NCBI RefSeq assembly: GCF_900455735.1
Contig: NZ_UAUI01000027.1
Coordinates: 186,001-250,000 of the forward strand
Source: Rhodococcus wratislaviensis
GTDB lineage: Bacteria; Actinomycetota; Actinomycetes; Mycobacteriales; Mycobacteriaceae
Length of the DNA stretch: 64,000 nt
Reading direction: 5' to 3'
In this document: piece after piece, positions 1 to 9,640 of the stretch
How positions within the stretch are numbered: position 1 is the stretch's first letter
How the letters are laid out: each line of letters starts with the position of its first letter
Notes under the pieces: model-generated
Told to the model about the DNA's origin: nothing
Databases searched by the model: none
The model's input: only the letters and a program-made list of their open reading frames with translations
Translations under genes and position numbers: made by a program

Positions 1-384
1 GCCGCCCAGGGATGCGTCGACGAGTCGGTCAAGTACGCCAAGGAACGTGAGGCGTTCGGACGGCCCATCGGACACAACCAGGCCATCGCGTTCAAGATCG
101 CCCGCATGGAGGCGCGCGCCCACACCGCCCGCACCGCGTACTACGACGCCGCCGCCCGGATGCTGTCCGGCAAGCCGTTCAAGAAGCAGGCTGCCATCGC
201 CAAGCTCGTCGCCTCCGAGGCCGCGATGGACAACGCCCGGGACGCCACCCAGATCCACGGCGGCTACGGATTCATGAACGAGTACACCGTGGCCCGGCAC
301 TACCGTGACAGCAAGATCCTGGAGATCGGCGAGGGCACCACCGAGGTGCAGCTGATGCTGATCGCGCGGGAGGCCGGCCTGTGA
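1..384 (+). CDS. Acyl-CoA dehydrogenase, C-terminal part (5' end outside window)
   Basis: The frame is open from the first base and ends at TGA 382-384, giving about 127 residues of the C-terminal all-alpha domain of an acyl-CoA dehydrogenase. Visible family landmarks are the REAFGRPIGHNQ segment, which begins the FAD/dimer-contact helix, the QIHGGYGFMNEY segment, and the final EGTTEVQ motif before the last helix. These FAD enzymes make the 2,3-enoyl-CoA. Followed directly by a MaoC hydratase and a CitE-like lyase, it matches the gene order of the mycobacterial leucine-degradation cluster (FadE19, MaoC, CitE), where the dehydrogenase acts on isovaleryl-CoA. The substrate is inferred from that order only. 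Its stop overlaps the next start by four bases (GTGA), so the genes are translationally coupled. Confidence 0.93.
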   Translation, partial: AAQGCVDESVKYAKEREAFGRPIGHNQAIAFKIARMEARAHTARTAYYDAAARMLSGKPFKKQAAIAKLVASEAAMDNARDATQIHGGYGFMNEYTVARHYRDSKILEIGEGTTEVQLMLIAREAGL

Positions 385-866
385 CCGCCACGACCGAACC
401 GAAGCGAATCGTTCAGCGGGGCCTGTGGTTCGAGGAATTCGAACTGGGGGCGGTGTACGAGCACCGTCCCGGCCGGACCGTCACCGAGGCCGACAACGTC
501 CTCTTCACGACGCAGACGATGAACACCCAGGCCCTGCACCTGGACGCCGCATACAGCGAGAACACCCAGTTCGGTGAGCGCCTCGTCAACTCGATGTTCA
601 CCCTCTCGACGCTGGTCGGGTTGTCGGTGGCACAACTGACGCAGGGGACCATCGTCGCGAACCTGGGGTTCTCGGAGATCAGTTTCCCGAAGCCGCTGTT
701 CCACGGCGACACGCTCTACGCGGAGACGAAGATCGCGGACAAGCGCGAATCGAAGAGCAGGCCCGGCGAGGGCATCGTCACCCTCGAGCACACCGGCCGC
801 AACCAGAACGGTGACGTGGTGGCGATCGCGGTCCGCAAGACCCTCGTCCAGAAGAAGCCGTCATGA
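381..866 (+). CDS. MaoC-family (hot-dog) enoyl-CoA hydratase
   Basis: A 161-residue single hot-dog-fold protein starting at GTG 381, which overlaps the preceding stop codon. The segment TMNTQALHLDAAYS corresponds to the hydratase motif that carries the catalytic histidine, and LFHGDTLYAET is a typical later strand of MaoC proteins. MaoC enzymes hydrate 2-enoyl-CoA to the 3-hydroxyacyl-CoA. In the equivalent mycobacterial cluster the MaoC protein sits between the acyl-CoA dehydrogenase and a beta-hydroxyacyl-CoA lyase in leucine catabolism and itaconate dissimilation, so a hydratase for 3-methylglutaconyl-CoA, itaconyl-CoA or mesaconyl-CoA is plausible here. The last four bases overlap the start of the CitE-like gene (ATGA). 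Confidence 0.88.
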   Translation: MTATTEPKRIVQRGLWFEEFELGAVYEHRPGRTVTEADNVLFTTQTMNTQALHLDAAYSENTQFGERLVNSMFTLSTLVGLSVAQLTQGTIVANLGFSEISFPKPLFHGDTLYAETKIADKRESKSRPGEGIVTLEHTGRNQNGDVVAIAVRKTLVQKKPS

Positions 867-1708
867 GCTGGGAACTGCCGGGGCCCGCCTGGCTGTTCTG
901 CCCGGCCGACCGGCCCGAACGGTATGCGAAAGCGGCGGCGGCGGCCGACGTCGTGATTCTCGACCTCGAGGACGGGGTGGCACCCGCGGACAAGGAAGCG
1001 GCGCGAGTCGCCCTGATCGACACCCCGTTGGATCCGGATCGCACGGTGGTGCGGGTCAATCCGGTCGGAACCGAGGACCACGAGCGCGACCTGCTGGCAC
1101 TCGACGGCACCCGTTACACGAGGCTGATGCTGGCCAAGTGCGAGTCCGCCGGCCAGGTGCTGTCGCTGGCGCCGCGTGAGGTGATCGCCCTCGTCGAGTC
1201 GCCGCTCGGTGCGCTCGCGGTGAGCGAGATCGCGCTGGCGGCGAGCACGATCGGCGTGATGTGGGGCGCCGAAGATCTCGTGGCGGCGATGGGCGGCAAC
1301 TCCAGTCGCCGCGGGGACGGCAGCTACCGTGACGTCGCCACTCACGTGCGGTCGTCGACACTGCTGGCCGCCAAGGCGTACCAGCGGCTCGCCCTGGATT
1401 CCGTCTATCTCGACATCAAGGACCTCGACGGGCTGCGCGCCGAGGCAGTCGACGCTGTCGCCGTCGGATTCGACATCAAGGTCGGCATCCATCCCAGCCA
1501 GATCGCGGTGATCCGGAAGGCGTACGCACCGTCGGACGAGGACGTCGACTGGGCGACGCGGGTTCTCGCCGCCGTCGCCGACGAGCGAGGAGTCTTCGCG
1601 TTCGAGGGAAAGATGGTGGACGCGCCGGTTCTGCGTCACGCCGAGGCGATCCTGCGCCGCTCCCAGGTCGATTCGAAGGGGACAAGCACGTCCGAGTCGC
1701 CGCGGTAG
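863..1708 (+). CDS. citE: CitE-like beta-hydroxyacyl-CoA lyase (HpcH/HpaI aldolase family)
   Basis: A 281-residue TIM-barrel lyase of the CitE type. Key segments are VILDLEDGVAPADK near residues 31-44 with the acidic Mg2+ ligands, VVRVNPVGTE, ALVESPLGALAVSEIA with the glutamate after the central strand, and GAEDLVAAMGG. The protein is the length of stand-alone CitE-like lyases and is not accompanied by citrate lyase alpha or gamma subunits, so it is not a citrate lyase subunit. The M. tuberculosis protein in the same gene order (Rv2498c) is known to cleave citramalyl-CoA and HMG-CoA. By analogy this enzyme would release acetoacetate or pyruvate plus acetyl-CoA. The next gene, an acetoacetyl-CoA synthetase, fits a flow of acetoacetate from leucine. 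ATG 863 overlaps the previous stop. Confidence 0.88.
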   Translation: MSWELPGPAWLFCPADRPERYAKAAAAADVVILDLEDGVAPADKEAARVALIDTPLDPDRTVVRVNPVGTEDHERDLLALDGTRYTRLMLAKCESAGQVLSLAPREVIALVESPLGALAVSEIALAASTIGVMWGAEDLVAAMGGNSSRRGDGSYRDVATHVRSSTLLAAKAYQRLALDSVYLDIKDLDGLRAEAVDAVAVGFDIKVGIHPSQIAVIRKAYAPSDEDVDWATRVLAAVADERGVFAFEGKMVDAPVLRHAEAILRRSQVDSKGTSTSESPR

Positions 1709-1717
1709 GCGGCGAAA

Positions 1718-1740
1718 GAGCGCGGAACGGCCGCGCGCTC
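1718..1740 (+). terminator. Intercistronic hairpin after citE
   Basis: A 7-bp perfect stem (GAGCGCG at 1718-1724 with CGCGCTC at 1734-1740) and a 9-base loop lie ten bases after the citE stop and just before the ribosome binding site of the next gene. There is no T-run. It could be a weak terminator, an mRNA-stability element, or incidental. It is the only gap in an otherwise overlapping gene string. Confidence 0.35.
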
Positions 1741-1756
1741 GGGGAAGATGGTGCCC

Positions 1757-3699
1757 ATGACTGCCGATCCGCAATGGGTGCCCACCGAATCCGACGTGCG
1801 CGACGCGGTCGTCACCGATTTCGCCCGGTTCGTCGCCCGTCGTCACAGCGTCCGGGTCGACGACTACCGGGCGCTGTGGCGCTGGTCGGTCGCCGACCCG
1901 GCGGCGTTCTGGCGGGACGTGTGGGACTACTTCGAGATCCGGTCCGCCACCGATCCCGGACCGGCCCTCGCGGACGACGCGATGCCGGGTGCCGTCTGGT
2001 TCCCCGGGGCGACCCTCAACTACGTCGACCACGTCTTCCGGAACGCCCGCCCCGGCACACCGGCGATCCTGTACGCAGGTGAGGGCGCCACCGACATCTC
2101 CGTCGGGTGGGACGAGTTGCGGTCCGCGGTGGCGGGCCTCGCCGCGACTCTCCGCGAGCACGGAGTCGGGGTCGGTGACCGGGTCGTCGGCTACCTCCCC
2201 AACATTCCCGAGGCCGTCGTCGCGTTCCTCGCCACGGCGTCGCTCGGCGCCGTGTGGGCCGCGTGCGGACAGGACTACTCCGCGCCGGCCGCGCTCGATC
2301 GCCTGGGTCAATTGGAACCGAAAGCGCTGATCACCGCGGACGGCTACCGGTTCGGGGGCAAAGAACACGATCGGCTCGCGGCGGCGGCCGAGCTGCGCGG
2401 CGGATTGCCGTCGCTGGCCCTGACGGTAGTCGTGCCGCATCTCGATCCGGACGCCGTCGCCGACGGCACCCTCACCTGGGCGGAGGCCACCGGCCGGGAC
2501 GCCGCACTCGAGTCCGTCGCCGTCCCGTTCGACCACCCGTTGTGGGTGGTGTTCTCCTCGGGAACCACGGGCCTGCCGAAGGGCATCGTGCACGGTCACG
2601 GCGGCGTTCTCCTCGAACACGTGAAGTCGCTCGCGCTCCAACTCGACGTCGGACGCGACGACACCCTCTTCTGGTACACCAGTCCCAGTTGGATGATGTG
2701 GAACTTCCAGACGGCGGGACTGCTGGTGGGGGCCACCATCGTCTGTTACGACGGAAGCCCGTCCTTTCCTACGCCGGATGCGTTGTGGGCCTTGGTGTCA
2801 CGTCTGGGCGTGACCGTGGCCGGCACCAGTCCCGGCTATGTTCTCGCGTGCGACAAGGCGGGGGTGGTCCCCGTGCGAGAGCACGACCTGAGCGCGCTCC
2901 GCGCGGTCGGGCTGACCGGGTCCACGCTGCCGGCGGCGTCGTCACTGTGGTTGTCCGAGAACGTCGGTCGCCGAGTTCCCGTCGTGTCGATCACCGGTGG
3001 GACCGACGTGGTGTCGGCGTTCGTCGGGGGAGCGCGGAGTGTGCCGGTCTGGCCAGGGGAGCTGTCCGCCCGTGCCTGGGTGTCGCCGTCGACGCGTTCG
3101 ACGAGTCGGGGCAGCCGGTGCGAGGGGAGGTCGGTGAACTGGTCGTGACGGCGCCGATGCCGTCCATGCCGGTGTCGTTCTGGAACGATCCCGACGGAAA
3201 GCGTTACCGTGAAGCGTATTTCGATGTGTTTCCCGGAGTGTGGCGGCACGGCGACTGGATCACGATCACCGATCGCGGGACCGTCCTGATGCACGGCAGA
3301 TCTGATTCCACGTTGAACCGCAACGGAATTCGGATGGGTAGCGCCGACATCTACCAGGTGGTGGAGAAGCTTCCGGAGGTTGCCGAGGCGCTTGTCGTCG
3401 GTGTCGACCTGGCGGACGGCGGATACTGGATGCCGCTGTTCGTGGTCCTGTCGGAGGGGGCGGAACTCGACGACGCGCTGAAGCAGCGTATCCGCGGAGC
3501 GATACGTGAGCAGGCCTCTCCGCGGCACGTGCCCGACGACATCATCGAGGCGCCGGGGATTCCGCACACCCGGACCGGCAAGAAACTCGAGGTGCCTCTC
3601 AAGCGCATTTTCCAGGGTGCGGACGCGGGGCGCACGGTGGACCGCAGCGCCGTCGACGACCCAGCCCTGCTCGACTGGTTCGCGCGGCACGGGCGCTGA
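1757..3699 (+). pseudogene. aacS: Acetoacetyl-CoA synthetase interrupted by one frameshift
   Basis: Two overlapping reading frames together make one acetoacetyl-CoA synthetase of about 648 residues, the normal family length. The upstream frame carries the N-terminal domain, the AMP-binding loop [17 protein letters not shown] and the ITGGTDVVSAF segment. Near 3071-3073 the homology moves to the other frame, which carries the remainder including NRNGIRMGSADIY and the C-terminal lid with GKKLEVPLKR. One missing base in the run around 3071 (reading CGx TGC CTG GGT) would restore a single frame. The enzyme activates acetoacetate to acetoacetyl-CoA, consistent with the lyase upstream. ATG 1757 is preferred because GGGGAAG at 1741-1747 is then nine bases upstream; ATG 1748 would lie too close. 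Either this is a recent inactivation or a sequencing error; the sequence alone cannot tell. Confidence 0.85.
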
Positions 3700-3740
3700 G
3701 CGGCGCGTCTGTCGACGTCAGTGCCGTTGGGCGCCAACGG

Positions 3741-3759
3741 TTAGGTTAGTCTTACTTTG
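3741..3759 (+). promoter_or_regulatory. Probable IdeR/DmdR iron box
   Basis: The 19-mer TTAGGTTAGTCTTACTTTG matches the actinobacterial IdeR/DmdR consensus TWAGGTWAGSCTWACCTWA at 16 of 19 positions by my count, with a perfect left half-site. IdeR with bound iron represses siderophore genes from such boxes. The box lies 42 bases after the acetoacetyl-CoA synthetase stop and about 1.17 kb upstream of the NRPS start. No other + strand gene of recognisable function lies between, so iron-dependent control of the NRPS transcript is the natural reading. The long distance means a long untranslated or uORF-bearing leader. Confidence 0.65.
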
Positions 3760-3902
3760 GTTACTCCCTGGTAGCGCCGTGGAGTTCGTCGTTCCCATGT
3801 CGGCGAATGTGAGAAATCTCCCGTCGGCCTCCAATTGGCCGCGCCGCCGCGATCACGACTAATCGGACATCGAGAGTGCCACGCCCCGGGAGGGCGTTCC
3901 AG

Positions 3903-4052
3903 ATGTTGGGATGCGGCCCGGGGGTCGTCGGTTCACGTCCCTTCGCCGGGGACGCGTGCCTGCGTCCTCGTGGCAGGTCAGCGGGCGATCTTCCGGAGCC
4001 TGGGAGCTCACTTGAACGTCCAAGTTTTCGTTCGACGGGGATGCGCGATTGA
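3903..4052 (+). CDS. Possible leader mini-ORF, 49 aa
   Basis: ATG 3903 follows a GGGAGGG Shine-Dalgarno at 3888-3894 with an 8-base spacer. The 49-residue product (starting MLGCGPGVVG) has no recognisable motif and codon use is weak. It is the first of several such frames between the iron box and the NRPS. It could be chance in GC-rich DNA. Confidence 0.15.
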   Translation: MLGCGPGVVGSRPFAGDACLRPRGRSAGDLPEPGSSLERPSFRSTGMRD

Positions 4053-4231
4053 CCTGGTCGGTTATTCCCGATGTGCAACTGCGGGTGCTCGCCGTTTTGA
4101 GACCTGCGCGGGGCTTTGGTAGACACGGTGGTTGGCAAAAACTGCGGTCACGGGGGGCAGTGAGTGTTCAACGCCGCGGCCGATCAGCAGATCGGTTGCA
4201 CCGTGCACGAATAACAGTCGGGAGGCGGAAC

Positions 4232-4336
4232 ATGAAACTGGATACGACAGTTGTACACCTAGCGAAATTCCGACTCTCGGTACGGTATCCGCATTCTGGT
4301 TGTACACAGTGCCCGGAATGTGGTTCGGCCTGTTGA
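4232..4336 (+). CDS. Possible Cys-rich leader peptide, 34 aa
   Basis: ATG 4232 is preceded by GGGAGG at 4220-4225, six bases upstream, a near-ideal ribosome binding site. The 34-residue product is basic in its first part and ends in GCTQCPECGSAC, four cysteines within eleven residues. GC at third codon positions is low, unlike normal genes here. Two readings are possible: a regulatory uORF whose translation senses cysteine supply or ribosome speed, as described for cysteine-rich uORFs in mycobacteria, or a small metal-binding or modified peptide. Chance remains possible because no homologue can be checked here. Confidence 0.25.
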   Translation: MKLDTTVVHLAKFRLSVRYPHSGCTQCPECGSAC

Positions 4337-4508
4337 ATATGTGCGCGTCGAAGATCGAATTCAGGCCTGGTTCTGGAAGTATCGAGGGTTGGGTACGTCA
4401 CACCGGCGCCGGTAACGGCAGTGGATCCGACACCGATGTAATTCCCGGCGCTACCGCAGAACCGTACGAACCGAAATTGTCACCACCGAGCGAGAGGAGG
4501 CCGAAGCA

Positions 4509-4610
4509 ATGATCGCGACGATGTTTCGCTCCTCCACCAGCGCCGTAGACTCGGCTCTCGACTCGGGGGATGACGAGCACCGATTGGGTGGCCGCTTGTT
4601 GGATCGATGA
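4509..4610 (+). CDS. Possible leader mini-ORF, 33 aa
   Basis: ATG 4509 has GAGGAGG at 4494-4500, eight bases upstream, the best Shine-Dalgarno in the leader. The product is 33 residues, starting MIATMFRSSTSAVDSALDSG, with no known motif. Its start overlaps the stop of an upstream open frame (ATGA at 4509-4512). It ends 16 bases before the next mini-ORF. Confidence 0.22.
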   Translation: MIATMFRSSTSAVDSALDSGDDEHRLGGRLLDR

Positions 4611-4626
4611 GAGAACGGAGCCACGT

Positions 4627-4821
4627 ATGAACCCGCTCACCGCAGATAGTTCGGGATGTAAGGGCCTTGGAGTGTTCAGCGTCGTAGGCAATCGGGTTTC
4701 GGACGATCGTCTGACATCGACTCCGAGTGTGGTGGAACTCTTCGATCAGCGCAGGGCGTCCCATGCCCGGCACGTCCCCGCTCCGCGAGATGCTTCGAAC
4801 CGGCTAGGCCTGTTCATGTGA
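4627..4821 (+). CDS. Possible leader ORF, 64 aa
   Basis: ATG 4627 follows ACGGAG at 4615-4620 with a 6-base spacer. The 64-residue frame has only moderate third-position GC. The segment PSVVELFDQRRA resembles the first helix of NRPS adenylation domains, so it may be a decayed fragment rather than a functional peptide. Its TGA stop at 4819-4821 overlaps the ATG of the next short frame (TGATG). Confidence 0.22.
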   Translation: MNPLTADSSGCKGLGVFSVVGNRVSDDRLTSTPSVVELFDQRRASHARHVPAPRDASNRLGLFM

Positions 4822-4925
4822 TGGCGTTCATCGGAAGACCGGCCCACGACGCAGTCCGTGGGACCGAGAGCTACGAACCACCAAAGACACAGGCGGCAGT
4901 CGCCACGCGTTCGAGAACGGAGTAA
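4821..4925 (+). CDS. Possible coupling mini-ORF ending at the NRPS ribosome binding site, 34 aa
   Basis: ATG 4821 overlaps the previous stop codon, and the frame runs 34 residues to TAA 4923-4925. That stop lies at the NRPS Shine-Dalgarno (GGAG, 4919-4922), three bases before the NRPS TTG start codon at 4929. This is the classic arrangement for terminating ribosomes to load a weak start codon. The peptide (starting MAFIGRPAHD) has no known motif, so any function would be coupling rather than product. Confidence 0.3.
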   Translation: MAFIGRPAHDAVRGTESYEPPKTQAAVATRSRTE

Positions 4926-4928
4926 CCC

Positions 4929-7900
4929 TTGGGGTCGGGACAAGCAGCGGGTAGTAGCGGTGCTCCGGAAGGGGCGTTTCCGCTGTCGGCTGCGCAGCGA
5001 GGCATCTGGTTCGCGCAACACGCGATGGGCGAGGTTCCTCTCACCATCGCCCAGTACATCGAGCTTCGCGGTGACATCGACCTCGACCTGCTGACCGAGG
5101 CCACGGTCCGTACCGGCCGGGAGTTCGGCTCCGGCTTCCTCCGCCTCGTCGAGATCGAGGGGATGCCCTACCAGTACGTCGACAAGTCCCTCGACGACGC
5201 CATCACCTACGTCGACCTCCGCGCCGAGGACGATTCCGTCGACGCCGCCGAGAAGTGGATGCGGGCCAACTACAGCGCGCCCGTCGACCTCCTCGAGGAC
5301 CGCCTCGTCGTGGTCTACCTGCTGCACGTCGGGGAAAATCACTACTTCTGGTTCTGCCGCATCCATCACATCGCGCTCGACGGTTTCGGCGCGATGGCGC
5401 TGATCGCACGCATCGCCGAGATCTACACCGCGCTGGTCGAGGGCACCGAGCCGCCCGCGTGCCGCGCCGAGGACCTGGTCCGGATCGTCGAGGACGAGCA
5501 GCGGTACCGGAACTCCGAGCGGTTCGCGAAGGATCGCGAATACTGGGCCGAACGCACCGCGCACCTGCCCGAGGCCCCGAGCCTGGCCGGTCGTGCGGCC
5601 ATGGTGGGCAAGTTCGCGCGGCTTTCCTCCGAGGCCCTGCCCGAGTCCACCGCCACCCTTCTCGACGAGGCTCTCGGCGGCAGCAACGCCAGTTCCGCGC
5701 CCATCGTGGTGGCCGCATTCGCCGCGTACCTGGCCCACATGACCGACCGGACGGACGTCGTCCTCAGCCTCCCGGTCTCGGCGCGCACCACCGCGACGTT
5801 GCGCCGCTCCGGCGGAATGGTGTCGAACATCGTTCCGCTCCGACTGCAGATCACCCCGGAGATGACCGTCCCCGAACTGGTCAAGAGCGTCCAGATCGAG
5901 CTGACCGGTGCCCTGCGTCGCCAGCGGTACCGGCACGAGGACATCCGCCGGGACGCCGGAGCGCCCCAGGGCCAGCGTGGCTTCTTCGGTCCGTCGATCA
6001 ACATCATGATGTTCCACAGCGAGATCAAGCTGGGGACGGTCACCGGACACCAGAACGTCCTCACCACCGGACCGGTCGAAGATCTCTCGCTGAACATCTA
6101 CCAGGGTGTGGCGGGCAGCAAGATCCACATCGACTTCGAGGCCAATCCCAACCTGTACTCGGCGGACGAGCTGGACCGTCACCACAGCCGCTTCTTCGAC
6201 TTCTTCGAGCGCTTCCTCGGCGCCGGCGACGACGCGTCGGTGTCGGACCTCGCCGCGATGAGCGACGAGGAACGCGGACAGGTCGTGACCGGGTGGAACG
6301 GCGACGTCGTGTCGCCGCCGACGGGGACCGTCGTCGACCTGTTCGACGCCCAGGTCGGGCGCACGCCCGACGCGACGGCACTCGTCTTCGACGGCGAGGA
6401 GCTCACGTACGCCGAGTTCGACGCGCGGGTGAACCGTCTCGCCCGGACGCTGATCGGCAGGGGAGTGGGTCCCGAGGCGAAGGTCGCGCTCGCGATCCGC
6501 CGCTCGCTCGACTCCATGGTTGCGATGTACGCCGTCGTCAAGGCGGGCGGCGCGTACGTGCCCCTCGACCCCGACCACCCCGCCGAGCGCACGGCGTACG
6601 TGCTCGAGAGCGCCCGCCCGCTGTGCATCCTCACGGTCGCGCGGGACGGCCTCGTCTTCCCTGCCGATCAGGACGTCCTGGAGATCGACGCCCTCGATCT
6701 GAGCGGCGTGCCGGCGGACCCGATCCGCGACGACGAGAGGGCCGCGGACCTGCGGCCGGCGAACCCGGCCTACGTCATCTACACGTCCGGGTCCACCGGA
6801 CGTCCGAAGGGCGTGGCCGTGAGCCACGCTTCCGTCCTCAACCAGGTCACGTGGATCGCGGCGCGCTACGGGCTCGGCGCGGACGATGTCGTGCTGCAGA
6901 AGACCCCGACGACGTTCGACGTGTCGGTGTGGGAACTGTTCGCCGCACTCGCCTCCGGGTCGCGTCTGGTGATCGCCGCGCCCGAGGGGCATCGCGATCC
7001 CGCCTACCTCGCCGACGTGATCGCACGCGAGAAGGTCACGGCGACGTCGTTCGTCCCGTCGATGCTGTCGGTGTTCGTCGCCGAGGCCGACCGCGAGCAG
7101 CTCGCCAGCCTGCGCGTCGTTCTCGTTGCGGGAGAGGCATTTCCGCCCGCAGTCGCCGCAGCGTTCCGCGCGAAGTCGGACGCCGGGTTGCACAACCTGT
7201 ACGGCCCCACCGAGTTCACCGTGCACGCCACCGCAGGCGAAGTGGATCGGGAGACCCACCACACGATCCCGATCGGCACCCCGGTGTGGAACACCGAGGC
7301 GTACGTGCTCGACGGCCACCTCCGGCCCGCTCCCATCGGATCCGCGGGAGAGCTCTACCTCGCGGGCGCTCAGGTCGCGCGCGGCTACGAGGGCCGGCCG
7401 GAGCTCACGGCGGAACGCTTCGTGGCCAATCCATTCGGTGCCGCGGGAACCCGCCTGTACCGTACCGGCGACCTCGTCAAGTGGCGCGTCGACGGCAGCA
7501 TCGAGTACCTCGGTCGCACCGACTTCCAGGTGAAGGTGCGCGGCCTGCGCATCGAACTGGGCGAGATCGAGGCCGCGATGTCCTCGTATCCCCATGTGGC
7601 GCAGTCCGTTGCGGTCGTCCACGACAGCTCCCTGGGGCAGCGGCTCGTCGGTTACGTGGTCCCCGAACCCGATTCGGCGGTGGACGTCGAGGATCTCACG
7701 GTCCACGTCGGCCGCGCGGTGCCCTCGTACATGGTTCCCGACGCCGTCGTGGTGATCGCCGAGATGCCGGTCGGCGCGAGCGGCAAGCTCGACCGGAAGG
7801 CCCTGCCCGAACCCACGTTCGCGGCGGAATCCAGTGAGTACGTGGCCCCTCGCAGCGCCATGGAGGAGTCGATCGCAGGACTGTTCGCCGAGGTTCTCGG

Positions 7901-9640
7901 CCTGCCGCGGGTCAGTGTCGGCGACTCGTTCTTCGCGCTCGGTGGCGACAGCATCGTCTCGATCCAGCTGGTGTCCCGCGCGAAGGAAGCCGGTGTCCTG
8001 TTCACGGCCCGCGACGTCTTCGAGCGCAAGACGGTGGCCTCGCTCGCCGAGGTCGCGAAGTCGGCATCCGACTCGGCGACGGTGCACGTTCTCGAGGAGC
8101 TGCCGGGCGCCGGTATCGGCACGATGCCGCTGACACCCGTCGTGCACTGGATGACGGAGCTGGGCGGCGACTTCCACCGCTTCTCCCAGTCCATTCTCCT
8201 GGCCCTGCCGCCGAAGGTGGAGCGCGACCGCCTGGTGCGCACGCTGACGGCCGTCGTCGATCGCCACGACGCTCTGCGTTCGTCGTTGCACCGCACCGAC
8301 TCTCCGGCCGGATGGTCGCTGGAGGTCGCACCGATCGGCTCCGTCGACGTCGACCGGCTCGTCGACCGCGTCGAGTTCAGCGAGGGACCCGGCACCGACT
8401 CGTTCGAGGCGCTGGCCGCGCACGCCCTCGAGCGCACAGTGGACACGTTGGACCCGGCGACCGGCAGCGTGGTGCGTTTCGTCTGGTTCGCGCCCGCAGA
8501 GGACTCCGCAGATCTCGCACCGCGGGACGGCGAGGACGGCGACAGCGGAGACGTCGAGCGCACCCCGCAGTCGGGACGACTGCTCGTCGTGATCCACCAC
8601 CTCGCCGTGGACGGTGTGTCCTGGCGAGTGCTGGTGCCCGACTTCGCATCCGCGTGGGCGCAGATCGCCGCCGGGGCAGACCCGCTGCTCCCGGCGGTCG
8701 GCACCTCTGTGCGCCGCTGGGCGCACGGACTCGCAGACAACGCCCGGAGTGCCCGCCGCGTCGCCGAACTCGACTACTGGCGCACCACCCTCGACGGTGC
8801 GGACCCGCTGATCGGTTCGCGCGCCCTCGACGGCCGCGACACGGTCTCGACCACCGGCCGGGTCCGGCTGGAGGTCCCGGCCGACGTCACCGACGGTCTG
8901 CTGACCGACGTGCCCCGCGCCTTCCACGGCGGCGTCAACGACGGTCTCCTCACCGCCCTCGCCCTCGCCGTCGCGGCGTGGCGCGCCGAACGCGGCGTCA
9001 CCGAGTCCTCGACCCTCGTGCACCTCGAAGGTCACGGCCGCGAGGAGACGGTGCTGCCCGGCGCCGATCTCGCCCGTACCGTCGGCTGGTTCACCAGCAT
9101 GTTCCCGGTCCGGTTGTCGGCGCCCGGCGTCGACGTGCGCGACGCCCTCGCCGGCGGTGCGGCCGCAGGTCAGGCCGTCAAGTCGGTGAAGGAACAACTC
9201 GCACGGGTACCCGAGCACGGCATCGGCTACGGAATGCTCCGATACCTCAACGCCGAGACCCGCGCGGTTCTCGCGGCGTTGCCGAGCCCGCAGATCAGTT
9301 TCAACTATCTCGGTCGCGTGTCGGTCGGCGAGATCCCCGACGCGTTCCGGGCTGCGGGCTGGGTGCCCGACACCGACACCATGGAGCTGACCGGTACCCG
9401 CAACAGCGAGATGCCGGTGCACTTCGCCCTCGACATCAACGCGATGATCGTGGATGTCGAAGGAGAACAGCGACTTTCGGCCACCGTCGACTTTCCCCAC
9501 GGCGTTCTCACCGACTCCGAGGTCGGCGAGCTCACCGGTCTGTGGACGCGTGCGCTCGAAGGTCTCGTCGAGCACACGAAGCGGCCCGGGGCCGGTGGCC
9601 GGACGCCGTCGGACCTCGACCTCGTGTCCCTGAGTCAGAG
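4929..9640 (+). other. NRPS module 1: starter C-A1-T-E
   Basis: C1 begins with [13 protein letters not shown] and has HHIALDGFG; it resembles the EntF/starter class that joins an acyl or aryl group to the first amino acid, so the peptide is probably N-acylated. The A1 pocket residues (GrsA positions 235, 236, 239, 278, 299, 301, 322, 330, 331, 517) read D-V-W-S-L-A-L-V-H-K. The DVW prefix and L322 resemble serine/threonine-type codes, but I know no exact match. The T domain has GGDSI, typical before an epimerase. E1 has HHLAVDG and GHGREE, so residue 1 should be D-configured. Confidence 0.8.

Larger units (their letters stand above)
3700..4928. other. 1.2 kb leader/intergenic region before the NRPS gene
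   Basis: No reading frame here resembles a known family, and third-position GC is clearly lower than in the neighbouring genes. The region contains an iron box at 3741-3759 and several short frames preceded by good Shine-Dalgarno sequences (3903-4052, 4232-4336, 4509-4610, 4627-4821, then 4821-4925 by overlap). It also has a small hairpin, CCCACG/CGTGGG, at 4843-4862. No MbtH-like gene, tRNA, insertion sequence or CRISPR array is visible. The frame 4627-4821 contains a stretch (PSVVELFDQRRA) that faintly resembles the beginning of an adenylation domain, so part of the region may be decayed NRPS sequence. Confidence 0.6.

Noticed and set aside
3761-4512. Larger open frames in the NRPS leader (- 3761-4138, + 3835-4122, + 4132-4512)
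   Set aside because: No family motifs, poor codon use and no good ribosome binding site for their first starts. None has the SLWP or GW features of MbtH proteins.
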